Of a stretch of 64,000 nucleotides of DNA, positions 53,596 through 60,987 are shown piece after piece. Location of the stretch: the NCBI RefSeq assembly GCF_044582145.1, contig NZ_JBDODO010000001.1. One strand, written 5' to 3'. Under the pieces are notes generated by a model, which was not told where the DNA came from, did no database searches, and saw only the letters and a program-made list of their open reading frames with translations. The position numbers were made by a program, and so were the translations under genes. Numbering within the stretch: the first letter of the stretch is position 1; the number at the start of each line of letters is the position of its first letter. The stretch comes from Guyparkeria sp016278265 (GTDB taxonomy: Bacteria; Pseudomonadota; Gammaproteobacteria; Halothiobacillales; Halothiobacillaceae).

Positions 53596-53770
53596 AGTGT
53601 ACGCCGCTACTGATTCTGTAACTTTCCGGCTCGCCCTCCGGGAGCGCGCCTGAGCCGACATTGCCGCGTTGCGCCCCTTGTGAAGGACGTTGCCATTCAC
53701 GGCGGAGCGCGCCTTGCCCTGTCGGCTCAGGCGCGCTCTGAATGTCACAGAATCAGTGGCGGCGTGCACT
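53596..53770. repeat. MITE-like inverted-repeat element A upstream of map
   Basis: A 175-bp palindromic element. The outer inverted repeats (53596-53626 and 53740-53770) match at 27 of 31 positions, including ACTGATTCTGT. A second, perfect 19-bp inverted pair, GAGCGCGCCTGAGCCGACA and its complement, lies inside at 53642-53660 and 53720-53738. Between them, on the minus strand, is a 53-bp core (53663-53715) that matches 46 of 53 bases of the core in element B at 57834-57886. No coding capacity is visible. It looks like a non-autonomous mobile or structured repeat. Confidence 0.65.
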
Positions 53771-53798
53771 GGCCGCGCGCAAAGACGGTCAGTGTAAC

Positions 53799-53824
53799 GA
53801 AAAACGCCCCGGCTCGCGGGGCGT
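53799..53824 (-). terminator. Terminator of TlpA-like gene
   Basis: The stem ACGCCCCG/CGGGGCGT (53804-53811 and 53817-53824) is followed on the minus strand by TTTTCG. It lies 24 bp after the stop codon. Confidence 0.8.
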
Positions 53825-53847
53825 CGGGGTGCGTGGGTCGAGGAGCC

Positions 53848-54408
53848 TCAGGCCGATTCGAGCAGCCGGTCGAGGGTACGCTCGACCCGGTTGACGTCGA
53901 ACGCGCCGATCTTCTGGAACTCGATGCGGGCCTGGGCATCGAGGATGAAGGTCGTCGGGGTGACGCGCACGGGCCCGAACGCTTCGGCGCCGCGGCCGTC
54001 CTTGTCCTGCCAGATGGTGTAGGTCATGTCGCGCTCCTCGACCATCGTGTTGATCTGGTCGAGCGGGTCGTAGCTCATCGCCAGCCCCACGACGTTCACG
54101 CCGCGATCGGCGTACTTGTCGTGCAATTCCTGGATGTGCGGAATTTCCTTGACGCAGCCGGGGCAGGTGGTCGCCCAGAAGGTGATCAGGGTGGGCTTGC
54201 CCTTGATCGACGCCAGCTCCACCGGCTTGCCGTCGCGGTCCTGTACGGTCACGCCTTCGAGCGACAGGCCGCTGTCGGACAGGCAGCCGCCCAGCCCCAG
54301 GGTGAGCAATGCCCCCGTCCCGCCCAGCAGCAGGCGGCGGCGTGAGCTGTCGTGGTGCGGATCCGCAGCAGAATCCGCCCGGCGGTGAATATCAATACGT
54401 CGCGTCAT
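53848..54408 (-). CDS. TlpA-like thiol-disulfide lipoprotein
   Basis: A 186-residue exported thioredoxin-fold protein. The N terminus has a twin-arginine-like SRRRLLLGG (residues 22-30) followed by a hydrophobic stretch and the lipobox LGGC with Cys42, so it is probably a Tat- or Sec-exported lipoprotein. The redox motif is CPGC at residues 82-85 (FWATTCPGC), with the cis-Pro in VTPTTFILD. TlpA relatives reduce apocytochrome c or copper-site cysteines; either fits the many cytochromes and copper functions here, but the target is unknown. It stands alone. Confidence 0.85.
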   Translation of the reverse strand: MTRRIDIHRRADSAADPHHDSSRRRLLLGGTGALLTLGLGGCLSDSGLSLEGVTVQDRDGKPVELASIKGKPTLITFWATTCPGCVKEIPHIQELHDKYADRGVNVVGLAMSYDPLDQINTMVEERDMTYTIWQDKDGRGAEAFGPVRVTPTTFILDAQARIEFQKIGAFDVNRVERTLDRLLESA

Positions 54409-54573
54409 GTCGAACCCTCATTGGGAAGCTCAGGTCGAATAGGAATGCGGCCCGGCCATACGGTACGGCATTCCTGTTCGATCAACGCGTCCTTGGGGAA
54501 TGAGTAGTCGGGGCGTGGCAAGCAAAATGGACCGGCCTGAGCAATTAAAGTTTCCCTGGGCCACCCGCTGGCG

Positions 54574-56574
54574 TCAACGTTCGACGATCGCCTGTTCCAG
54601 CATCGCGGCGGTCATCACGCCCAGGGTGCGGGCCTGTGGCGAACCGAGCATGCGTCGCGCAACCAAGACGCCGACGTCTTCCTCGCGCATCACTCGTTGC
54701 GCCTGGGTCAGGGTATAGCCGACCTCGACGTCGGCGGCCTGGTAGAAACCGCTGATCTCCGCCGGGTCGAAACGGACTTCCTCGCGCACCTGGTTGGCCA
54801 GGGCTTCAATGTCGATGCCCGTGCCGGTCTCTGCGCTGTCAGTCTCCACCGTGTCGGGGGTCTCGGTGCCGCCCTCGGCCGTGCTCGCGGGGGTGTGGGC
54901 GGCCTCGTCTGCCGTGCCCTGCTGGCCTTCCGCCGATGCCTGGCCGGCTTGCGCCTCGGCGTCTGCCTCCCGTGCGGCCTGCTCGGCACGGGTCTGGGCG
55001 TCGAACAGCGCCTGGTTGAAGATCTGATCGAACGCTGCCCGGGCCGGGGCATAGCGGATCACGCCCATGGCCTGGCGGTTCTCGTCGCGGATGACCAGCC
55101 ATGCCGGTTTCTCCTCGAGCGCCTGCTCGAAGCGGGCGAGGTTGCAGGGGCAGCTCACCTCGGCGACACGGCGCTCGATGATGCTCGACACGCCGATGTT
55201 GTCGCCGTTGAACCACAACGACGGCCCCGGCATCTGCTGGTCGTTGGCGCGCAGGATCGCGTCGTAGAGGCCGGATTTGCCGAACACCATGCGGCTGACC
55301 AGCCCCGAGACGACGATGGTAATCATGGCGGGCAGGATGGCGCCGGTGTCACTGGTCAGCTCCAGTACCGCCGCCAGTGCGGCCAGTGGCGCCTGCAGCG
55401 TGGCGCCCATCATCGCCCCCATGCCCAGCACCGTGTAGAAGGCGACGTCGTTGAGCGGGATCTGGTCGAGCCGGTAGAGCAGGCTGCCTAGCGTGCCGCC
55501 GACCACGGCGCCGGTCATCAGCACCGGGGCAATGGTGCCGATGGGCAGGCCCAGCCCCACGGTGACGCTGGCCAGTAGCCACTTGGCCACGGCGATGATC
55601 AGTAGGGCGCCCAGGGTCAGTTCGGCGGCGGCGACCAGGTCCGTGGTGTCGTGGCCGATGCCGAGGATTTCCGGCACCCAGAAGCCGATGATGCCGGTGG
55701 CCACGCCGGCGGCGGTAAAGCGCGCCCAGACCGGCCAGTTCCAGCTGCGGGCGATGGTGCCCTCGACGATCTGGATGTAGCCGGCGGCCATCGCGCCGAT
55801 GGTCAGCCCCAGCGCCAGCAGCGTGGGCACCTCCCAGAACGACATCTGGTGGTGAATCTCGATGGTGAACAGGGTTTCCGGCCCGAAGACGGTCGTGGCC
55901 AGCAGCGCACCCATCGAGGAGGCGAGGATGACCGGCAGGAAGCTCGCCAGCGTGTACTGCTTGATCACCACCTCGAGGGCGAAGATCACGCCGGCCAACG
56001 GCGTGTTGAAGGCCGCGGAGATCGCTGCGGCGACGCCGCAGCCGGACAGGGTGCGCACGCTGTTGTTCGGCAGGCCGAGGCTGTGCCCCAGCAGGCTGCC
56101 CGCGAAGGCACCCAGGTGGATGCCCGGGCCTTCGCGCCCGCCGCTCAGGCCGATCAGCAAGCCCCACACCCCGGCGACGAACTGCACCACGGCATTCTGC
56201 CAGGGCATGTCGGCACCGAAGCGGTGAAACCGGATGATGACGTGGCCGACGCCGACGTTGCGCATGCCGAACGGCAGCAGGTGGAAGGCAAGCCCGAGGA
56301 CCAGTGCGCCGAGGATCGGCAGCAACAGACGCCATTCGGCGGGCAGGGATTCGTAGCGCTCCGCGCCCGGCAGCCCCAGGGCGTAGACCTGGAGTCCCTC
56401 GAGCGCCAGCCGGAAGGCGACCACCAGCAGGGCGGCGAGCAACCCGGCAATCAGGCCCAGCAGGGTGACCTGCAACAGGGCATCCGGCTGTGCCAGGCGA
56501 AGCCGCAGACGCTCGATGAACCGGTTCAGCGGGCGGCCGAACCAGTCCTGGATGCGGGCGAGCAAAGCGGTCAC
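54574..56574 (-). CDS. CLC-family chloride channel/transporter with CBS domains
   Basis: A 666-residue membrane protein of the CLC family with a cytoplasmic CBS pair. The gating glutamate is E148 in GREGP (residues 146-150). The usual GSGIP serine loop reads GVGHVI near residue 108, and the inner proton glutamate position appears to be Val (LEVVIK, residues 200-205). The CBS region (from about 495) is interrupted by roughly 70 residues rich in Ala, Glu, Thr and Gln (about 522-595). The start is placed at GTG 56574, eight bases after a GGGAGG site; the upstream open frame overlaps the divergent argC promoter and is not plausible. Confidence 0.88.
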   Translation of the reverse strand: MTALLARIQDWFGRPLNRFIERLRLRLAQPDALLQVTLLGLIAGLLAALLVVAFRLALEGLQVYALGLPGAERYESLPAEWRLLLPILGALVLGLAFHLLPFGMRNVGVGHVIIRFHRFGADMPWQNAVVQFVAGVWGLLIGLSGGREGPGIHLGAFAGSLLGHSLGLPNNSVRTLSGCGVAAAISAAFNTPLAGVIFALEVVIKQYTLASFLPVILASSMGALLATTVFGPETLFTIEIHHQMSFWEVPTLLALGLTIGAMAAGYIQIVEGTIARSWNWPVWARFTAAGVATGIIGFWVPEILGIGHDTTDLVAAAELTLGALLIIAVAKWLLASVTVGLGLPIGTIAPVLMTGAVVGGTLGSLLYRLDQIPLNDVAFYTVLGMGAMMGATLQAPLAALAAVLELTSDTGAILPAMITIVVSGLVSRMVFGKSGLYDAILRANDQQMPGPSLWFNGDNIGVSSIIERRVAEVSCPCNLARFEQALEEKPAWLVIRDENRQAMGVIRYAPARAAFDQIFNQALFDAQTRAEQAAREADAEAQAGQASAEGQQGTADEAAHTPASTAEGGTETPDTVETDSAETGTGIDIEALANQVREEVRFDPAEISGFYQAADVEVGYTLTQAQRVMREEDVGVLVARRMLGSPQARTLGVMTAAMLEQAIVER

Positions 56575-56743
56575 GGGCCGGGCCTCCCGAGGGAAGATGA
56601 AGTCGGTGGTCGGTCGGGCGAGCGGATGGTCCGCCGCGTGGTGGCTGCTAATATGCCACGATTGCCGACCCGATTCGAACGCCCGTTGCCCGATGGGCGG
56701 GGCCGGATCGGACGTAGCCAAGCACGAGGAGTCGAGCGAAGAC

Positions 56744-57778
56744 ATGAAGAAGATCGGAATCGTCGGAGGCACCGGGTATACCGGCGTCGAGCTGATGCGC
56801 CTGCTGGCCCACCACCCCGAGGTCGAGGTGGTGGCAATGACGTCGCGCGGCGAGGCCGGTCGCCGTGTGGATGATCTTTATCCCAGTCTGCGCGGGCACA
56901 CCGACCTGGTTTTCAGCGCGCCGGGCGAGGCCGATCTGGCTGGTTGCGATCTCGTGTTCTTCGCCACGCCCAACGGCATCGCGATGCAGGAGGCGCCGGC
57001 GTTGCTCGAGCAGGGGGTGCGGGTGGTCGATCTCGCCGCCGACTACCGCATCAAGGACCTCGATGTGTGGTCGCAGTGGTACGGCATGACGCACGCCTCG
57101 CCGGAATGGGTCGACCAGGCCGTCTACGGGCTCCCCGAACTCTACCGCGACGAGATACGCGGTGCGCAGCTGGTCGCCAACCCCGGTTGCCACGTCACCG
57201 CGACGACCCTCGCCGTGCTGCCGCTGATGGGGCTGGACTGGATCGATCACGGCCAGATCGTCGCGGACACCAAGTCGGGCGCCAGCGGCGCCGGTCGCTC
57301 GGCCGCCGTGCACACGCTGATGGCCGAGGCGGGCGAGAGCGTGCGGACCTACGCCGCCGCCGGTCACCGCCACCAGCCGGAGATTCGCCAGACGTTGACC
57401 ACCATCGCTGAGCGCGAGATCGGCCTGACGTTCGTGCCCCACCTGGTGCCGATGGTCCGAGGAATCGAAGCGACCGTGTACCTGCCGTTGAACGGCGAAC
57501 CGGGCGCCAACGTGCAGCGGCTCTACGAGCGCTATTACGCCCAGGAGCCATTCGTCGACGTCATGCCACCGAACAGCCACCCGGAAACCCGCAGCGTGCG
57601 GGGCAACAATATCTGCCGCATGGCCGTACACCGCCCGCTCGACGGCCCGATGCTGGTGGTCTCCAGCGTGATCGACAACCTGGTCAAGGGGGCGGCCGGG
57701 CAGGCGGTGCAGAACATGAACCTGATGCTGGGCTGTGATGAATCGGCGGGGCTCGACCTCGTTGCGCTGTCGCCGTAG
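56744..57778 (+). CDS. argC: N-acetyl-gamma-glutamyl-phosphate reductase ArgC
   Basis: A 344-residue NADPH enzyme of arginine synthesis. GIVGGTGYTGVELMRLL is the nucleotide-binding fold, and the catalytic Cys lies in ANPGCHVTATTLA. AAGHRHQPEI and FVPHLVPMVRGI are further signatures. Length is typical. ATG 56744 starts the conserved MKKIGIVGG. The stop codon TAG (57776-57778) is formed by the first bases of inverted-repeat element B, yet the protein ends where relatives end (VALSP), so insertion did not truncate it. It is divergent from the CLC gene. Confidence 0.96.
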   Translation: MKKIGIVGGTGYTGVELMRLLAHHPEVEVVAMTSRGEAGRRVDDLYPSLRGHTDLVFSAPGEADLAGCDLVFFATPNGIAMQEAPALLEQGVRVVDLAADYRIKDLDVWSQWYGMTHASPEWVDQAVYGLPELYRDEIRGAQLVANPGCHVTATTLAVLPLMGLDWIDHGQIVADTKSGASGAGRSAAVHTLMAEAGESVRTYAAAGHRHQPEIRQTLTTIAEREIGLTFVPHLVPMVRGIEATVYLPLNGEPGANVQRLYERYYAQEPFVDVMPPNSHPETRSVRGNNICRMAVHRPLDGPMLVVSSVIDNLVKGAAGQAVQNMNLMLGCDESAGLDLVALSP

Positions 57779-58045
57779 GGAACCTCTGCACGATTCGATG
57801 GCGCCTCTGCGGGGCCGCCAAGGGCCCAGTTGCAAGGCGCAGTCCGCCGTGAATGGCAGGGTCCTTCACAAGGAGTGCAACGCCGCAAATGGGTCCTTGG
57901 CGGCTCGCCCGAAGGGGCTGGCGGGTTTGCCCGCACTCGGCGTTGCCGCCCCTCGCCGGGCAATGAGCCCGCCTTCGGCACGGCGCCTTGATTGCGAACA
58001 AACCCGCCAGCCAGAGGCGCTATCGAATCGTGCAGAGGTTCCCTA
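57776..58045. repeat. MITE-like inverted-repeat element B between argC and erpA
   Basis: A 270-bp element bounded by 30-bp terminal inverted repeats (57776-57805 and 58016-58045) with one mismatch; outermost bases are TAGGGAACC and GGTTCCCTA, so TA at both ends may be a target duplication. Inner inverted pairs include GGCTGGCGGGTTTG (from about 57917) with its complement ending near 58012. The core at 57834-57886 matches element A. No transposase is encoded. Overlap with the argC stop codon shows insertion right at the gene end. It fills most of the 373-bp gap between argC and erpA. Confidence 0.72.
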
Positions 58046-58151
58046 GTGCCGGCTCGCCTGCATTCGCCAATGGTCTGATAGACTGTGAGTTTGCTGCTCG
58101 GCAAGGGTGTTTTTCTGCCGAGCAGACGCGCAATCGATTGAGGTGAACGCG

Positions 58152-58526
58152 ATGGTTGACGCAACCGACACACCGGTGGCCGAGCCGGCTACCGAGGCCA
58201 CGCCGCTGGTCTTTACCGAGAATGCGGCGAACAAGGTCCAGTCACTGATCGAGGAAGAGGGTAACCCGGAACTCAAGCTGCGCGTGTTCATCACGGGCGG
58301 TGGCTGTTCCGGCTTCCAATACGGATTCATGTTCGAGGAAGAGGTTCAGCCGGATGACACGGCGGTGGAGCGCTCGGGGGTGACCTTGCTGGTCGATCCG
58401 ATGAGCATCCAGTACCTCGAGGGCGCCGAGATCGATTACAAGGAAGATGTCTCCGGCGCGCAGTTCGTGATCCGCAACCCTAACGCCGCGACTACCTGCG
58501 GCTGCGGTTCCTCGTTTTCGGTCTGA
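58152..58526 (+). CDS. erpA: Iron-sulfur insertion protein ErpA
   Basis: A 124-residue A-type Fe-S carrier that delivers clusters to apoproteins. The three conserved cysteines are in GGGCSGF and TTCGCGSSFSV. The N-terminal 18 residues rich in Ala, Thr and Pro are an extension. ATG 58152 has GAGGTGAA upstream. In Pseudomonas erpA also lies between argC and anmK; the CLC gene and citrate synthase are local differences. Confidence 0.95.
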   Translation: MVDATDTPVAEPATEATPLVFTENAANKVQSLIEEEGNPELKLRVFITGGGCSGFQYGFMFEEEVQPDDTAVERSGVTLLVDPMSIQYLEGAEIDYKEDVSGAQFVIRNPNAATTCGCGSSFSV

Positions 58527-58600
58527 TTGGTTAGTAGTGGGTCAAGGCGCGGGCATTGCCCGCGTCTCGCGTTTGTCAGGGTTATTACAAGGCGTTGTCG

Positions 58601-59755
58601 ATGGATTTCGTACCGGGTTTGCAGGGTGTGCCGGCGGCGCAGTCTGCCATTTCGTATCTGGATGGTCAGGCCGGGCTGCTGACCTACCGGGGTTATCGCA
58701 TCGTGGATCTGGCGCGCCAGAGCACGTTCGAGGAAACCGCGTGGGTGCTGATCCACGGTGACCTGCCCACGGCGCTCGAGCTCGCGGAGTTCGATGCCGA
58801 GCTGCGTCGCAACCGGCGCGTGAAATACAACGTGCGCGACATCATGAAGTTCCTGCCCATCGACGGGCACCCCATGGAAGCGTTGCAGACCTGCGTGGCC
58901 AGTCTCGGCATGTTCTACCCGGGGCAGGAGCGCATGACCGCCAACGGCGTGAACGCCGATAGCGAGTTCGTCGAGCAGATGATCGTCAAGATCCTGTCGA
59001 GCATGTCCACGCTGGTGGCCATGTGGGAGCACATCCGCAAGGGCGACGACCCGGTGGCGCCGCGCGCCGATCTCTCCTACGCGGAGAACTTCCTGTACAT
59101 GATGACCGAGCGCGAGCCCGACCCGATCGAGGCGCGCATCATGGACGCCTGCCTGATCCTGCACGCCGAGCACACGCTCAATGCCTCGACCTTCGCCTCG
59201 CTGGTTTGCGGTTCGACCCTCGCGCCGCCGAACCTGGTGGTTGCCTCGGCCATCGGCACGCTGGCGGGGCCGCTGCACGGCGGGGCCAATCAGCGCGTGC
59301 TGGCGATGCTCGACGAGATCGGCTCGGTGGAGAATGTCGCGCCCTGGCTGGAGCGGAAGCTGGCCAACAAGGAGGTGATCTGGGGCTTTGGTCACCGTGA
59401 GTACAAGGTCAAGGACCCGCGCGCCGATATCCTGCAGGGCCTGCTCGAGCAGCTGCGCGAGCATCGTGGCGGCCAGCTTTCGCCGCTCTACGAGATCGCC
59501 CGCGAGCTCGAGACCCAGGCGGCCGAGCACCTGGCCGGCAAGGGCGTCTACCCGAATGTCGATTTCTATTCCGGACTGCTTTACGCCGAGCTCGGCATCC
59601 CGCGCGACCAGTTCACCCCGATCTTCGCCATCTCGCGCACGGCCGGCTGGCTGGCGCACTGGAAGGAGCAGATCGCGAATAACCGCATCTATCGCCCCAC
59701 CCAGGTGTACGTCGGCGAAAGCCCGCGCGACTACCGCCCGATCGGCGTCCGCTGA
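58601..59755 (+). CDS. gltA: Citrate synthase (short type)
   Basis: A 384-residue citrate synthase family enzyme condensing oxaloacetate and acetyl-CoA. Active-site segments are LHAEHTLNASTF, PLHGGANQRV (His), GFGHREYKVKDPRA (His) and NVDFYSG (Asp). It is shorter than the hexameric E. coli enzyme (427) and lacks its N-terminal regulatory domain, resembling the dimeric type. 2-Methylcitrate synthase is possible, but no prp genes adjoin. ATG 58601 begins the conserved region; an earlier frame start at 58556 would add 15 residues. Confidence 0.88.
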   Translation: MDFVPGLQGVPAAQSAISYLDGQAGLLTYRGYRIVDLARQSTFEETAWVLIHGDLPTALELAEFDAELRRNRRVKYNVRDIMKFLPIDGHPMEALQTCVASLGMFYPGQERMTANGVNADSEFVEQMIVKILSSMSTLVAMWEHIRKGDDPVAPRADLSYAENFLYMMTEREPDPIEARIMDACLILHAEHTLNASTFASLVCGSTLAPPNLVVASAIGTLAGPLHGGANQRVLAMLDEIGSVENVAPWLERKLANKEVIWGFGHREYKVKDPRADILQGLLEQLREHRGGQLSPLYEIARELETQAAEHLAGKGVYPNVDFYSGLLYAELGIPRDQFTPIFAISRTAGWLAHWKEQIANNRIYRPTQVYVGESPRDYRPIGVR

Positions 59756-59790
59756 TCGATCTCGTCTGAGAATGGCGATTCTTGGCCGAC

Positions 59791-60987
59791 TCAGGCCGGG
59801 TAGATCCCGCCCAGTAACCGCGGACCGGCCGCACCCGTCACGCTGGGGGCATTGCCCGGCTGACCGCTGAGCAGCTGGCGGGCCAGCCACGCAAACGCGG
59901 CCCCTTCGACGCATTCCGGCGCCAGGCCCAGTGCCGCACTGCTTTCCACCGGCGCGGCCAGTCGTTCGCCCAGTCGCTTGACCAGCCTTCCGTTGTACGC
60001 CCCGCCGCCACATAACGTGATTGGCATGCCCGGTCGATCGGTCTGCCAGCGCGAGAGCGCCCGGGCAATGCTCTCGACCGTCAGTTCAAGCAGGGTGGCC
60101 TGGACGTCCTCGGCCGGGAGCGTCTCGATCCACTTCCCGCCCAATCGTTGCAGCCAGTCGAGGTTGAAGTGTTCCGGTCCGGTGGATTTTGGGGCGGGGG
60201 CGGCGAAGAACGACTCGCCTAGCAGCTGGTCGAGCAGTGCGGGATGAGCCTTCCCGCTGGCTGCCCATTGGCCGTCCCGGTCGAACGGGGCCTGCCGATG
60301 GCGGCTGTGCCAGGCATCCATCAGGGTGTTGGCGGGGCCGGTGTCCAGGCCGATGGGTTCCTGCCCGGGATGCAGGATCGAGGCATTGGCGATCCCACCG
60401 AGGTTGATCACGATCCGCCCCTCGGGGCCGGGCGGGAACAGGGCGGCATGTGCCGGTGGTGCCAGCGGCGCGCCCTGCCCGCCGGCGGCCATGTCCCGTC
60501 GACGGAAGTCGGCGGCCACGGTAATGCCGGTCAGCTCGGCGATGCGGCTGGGGTCGCCCAATTGCAGGGTGAAGGCGGCTTCCCGCCAATCCGGGCGATG
60601 ACGCACCGTCTGACCGTGCGAGCCGATTGCCCGGACAGCCTTGGCCGACAGGCCTGACTGTCCCAGTAGCCGGGCGACGCCCGCAGCCGTGGTCTCGGCA
60701 AGTCGGCGATCGGCCATGCCTAACAGGTCGATGGCGTCGATCGCCGGTGAGTCGTAGATTGATTCACTGTTGATGCCGCGCGCCAGTCGTTTCAACTGGG
60801 CGGTCAGGGTCGCGTCGAGCGGCTGCTGGTGGTGGGCGATCAGACGAGGTTGCGACGTGGAGAAATCGCAGAGGCACAGATCGAGCGCATCGATGCTGGT
60901 GCCCGTCATCGCCCCGATGAACAACTCGGCGTTGTCATCGGCGTGTTTGGGGTTCGGGTCAGTCGTCACGTGATTCGCGGGCGACAC
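59791..60987 (-). CDS. anmK: Anhydro-N-acetylmuramic acid kinase AnmK
   Basis: A 398-residue sugar kinase of peptidoglycan recycling that opens and phosphorylates 1,6-anhydro-MurNAc. The phosphate-binding IGAMTGTSIDALD lies near the N terminus; GSHGQTVRH, NLGGIANAS and LCGGGAYN are family motifs. The start is GTG 60987, overlapping the upstream peptidase gene by 29 bp; a second GTG at 60969 would reduce this to 11 bp, and both lack a clear ribosome site. Coupling with a peptidoglycan hydrolase gene makes functional sense. Confidence 0.94.
   Translation of the reverse strand: MSPANHVTTDPNPKHADDNAELFIGAMTGTSIDALDLCLCDFSTSQPRLIAHHQQPLDATLTAQLKRLARGINSESIYDSPAIDAIDLLGMADRRLAETTAAGVARLLGQSGLSAKAVRAIGSHGQTVRHRPDWREAAFTLQLGDPSRIAELTGITVAADFRRRDMAAGGQGAPLAPPAHAALFPPGPEGRIVINLGGIANASILHPGQEPIGLDTGPANTLMDAWHSRHRQAPFDRDGQWAASGKAHPALLDQLLGESFFAAPAPKSTGPEHFNLDWLQRLGGKWIETLPAEDVQATLLELTVESIARALSRWQTDRPGMPITLCGGGAYNGRLVKRLGERLAAPVESSAALGLAPECVEGAAFAWLARQLLSGQPGNAPSVTGAAGPRLLGGIYPA

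Noticed and set aside
57735..58046. Small proteins in the argC-erpA gap
   Set aside because: The frame lies wholly in an inverted-repeat element and starts inside argC; no ribosome site.
58543..58567. Terminator after erpA (CGCGGGC/GCCCGCG)
   Set aside because: No T run follows, so it is not a convincing Rho-independent terminator.
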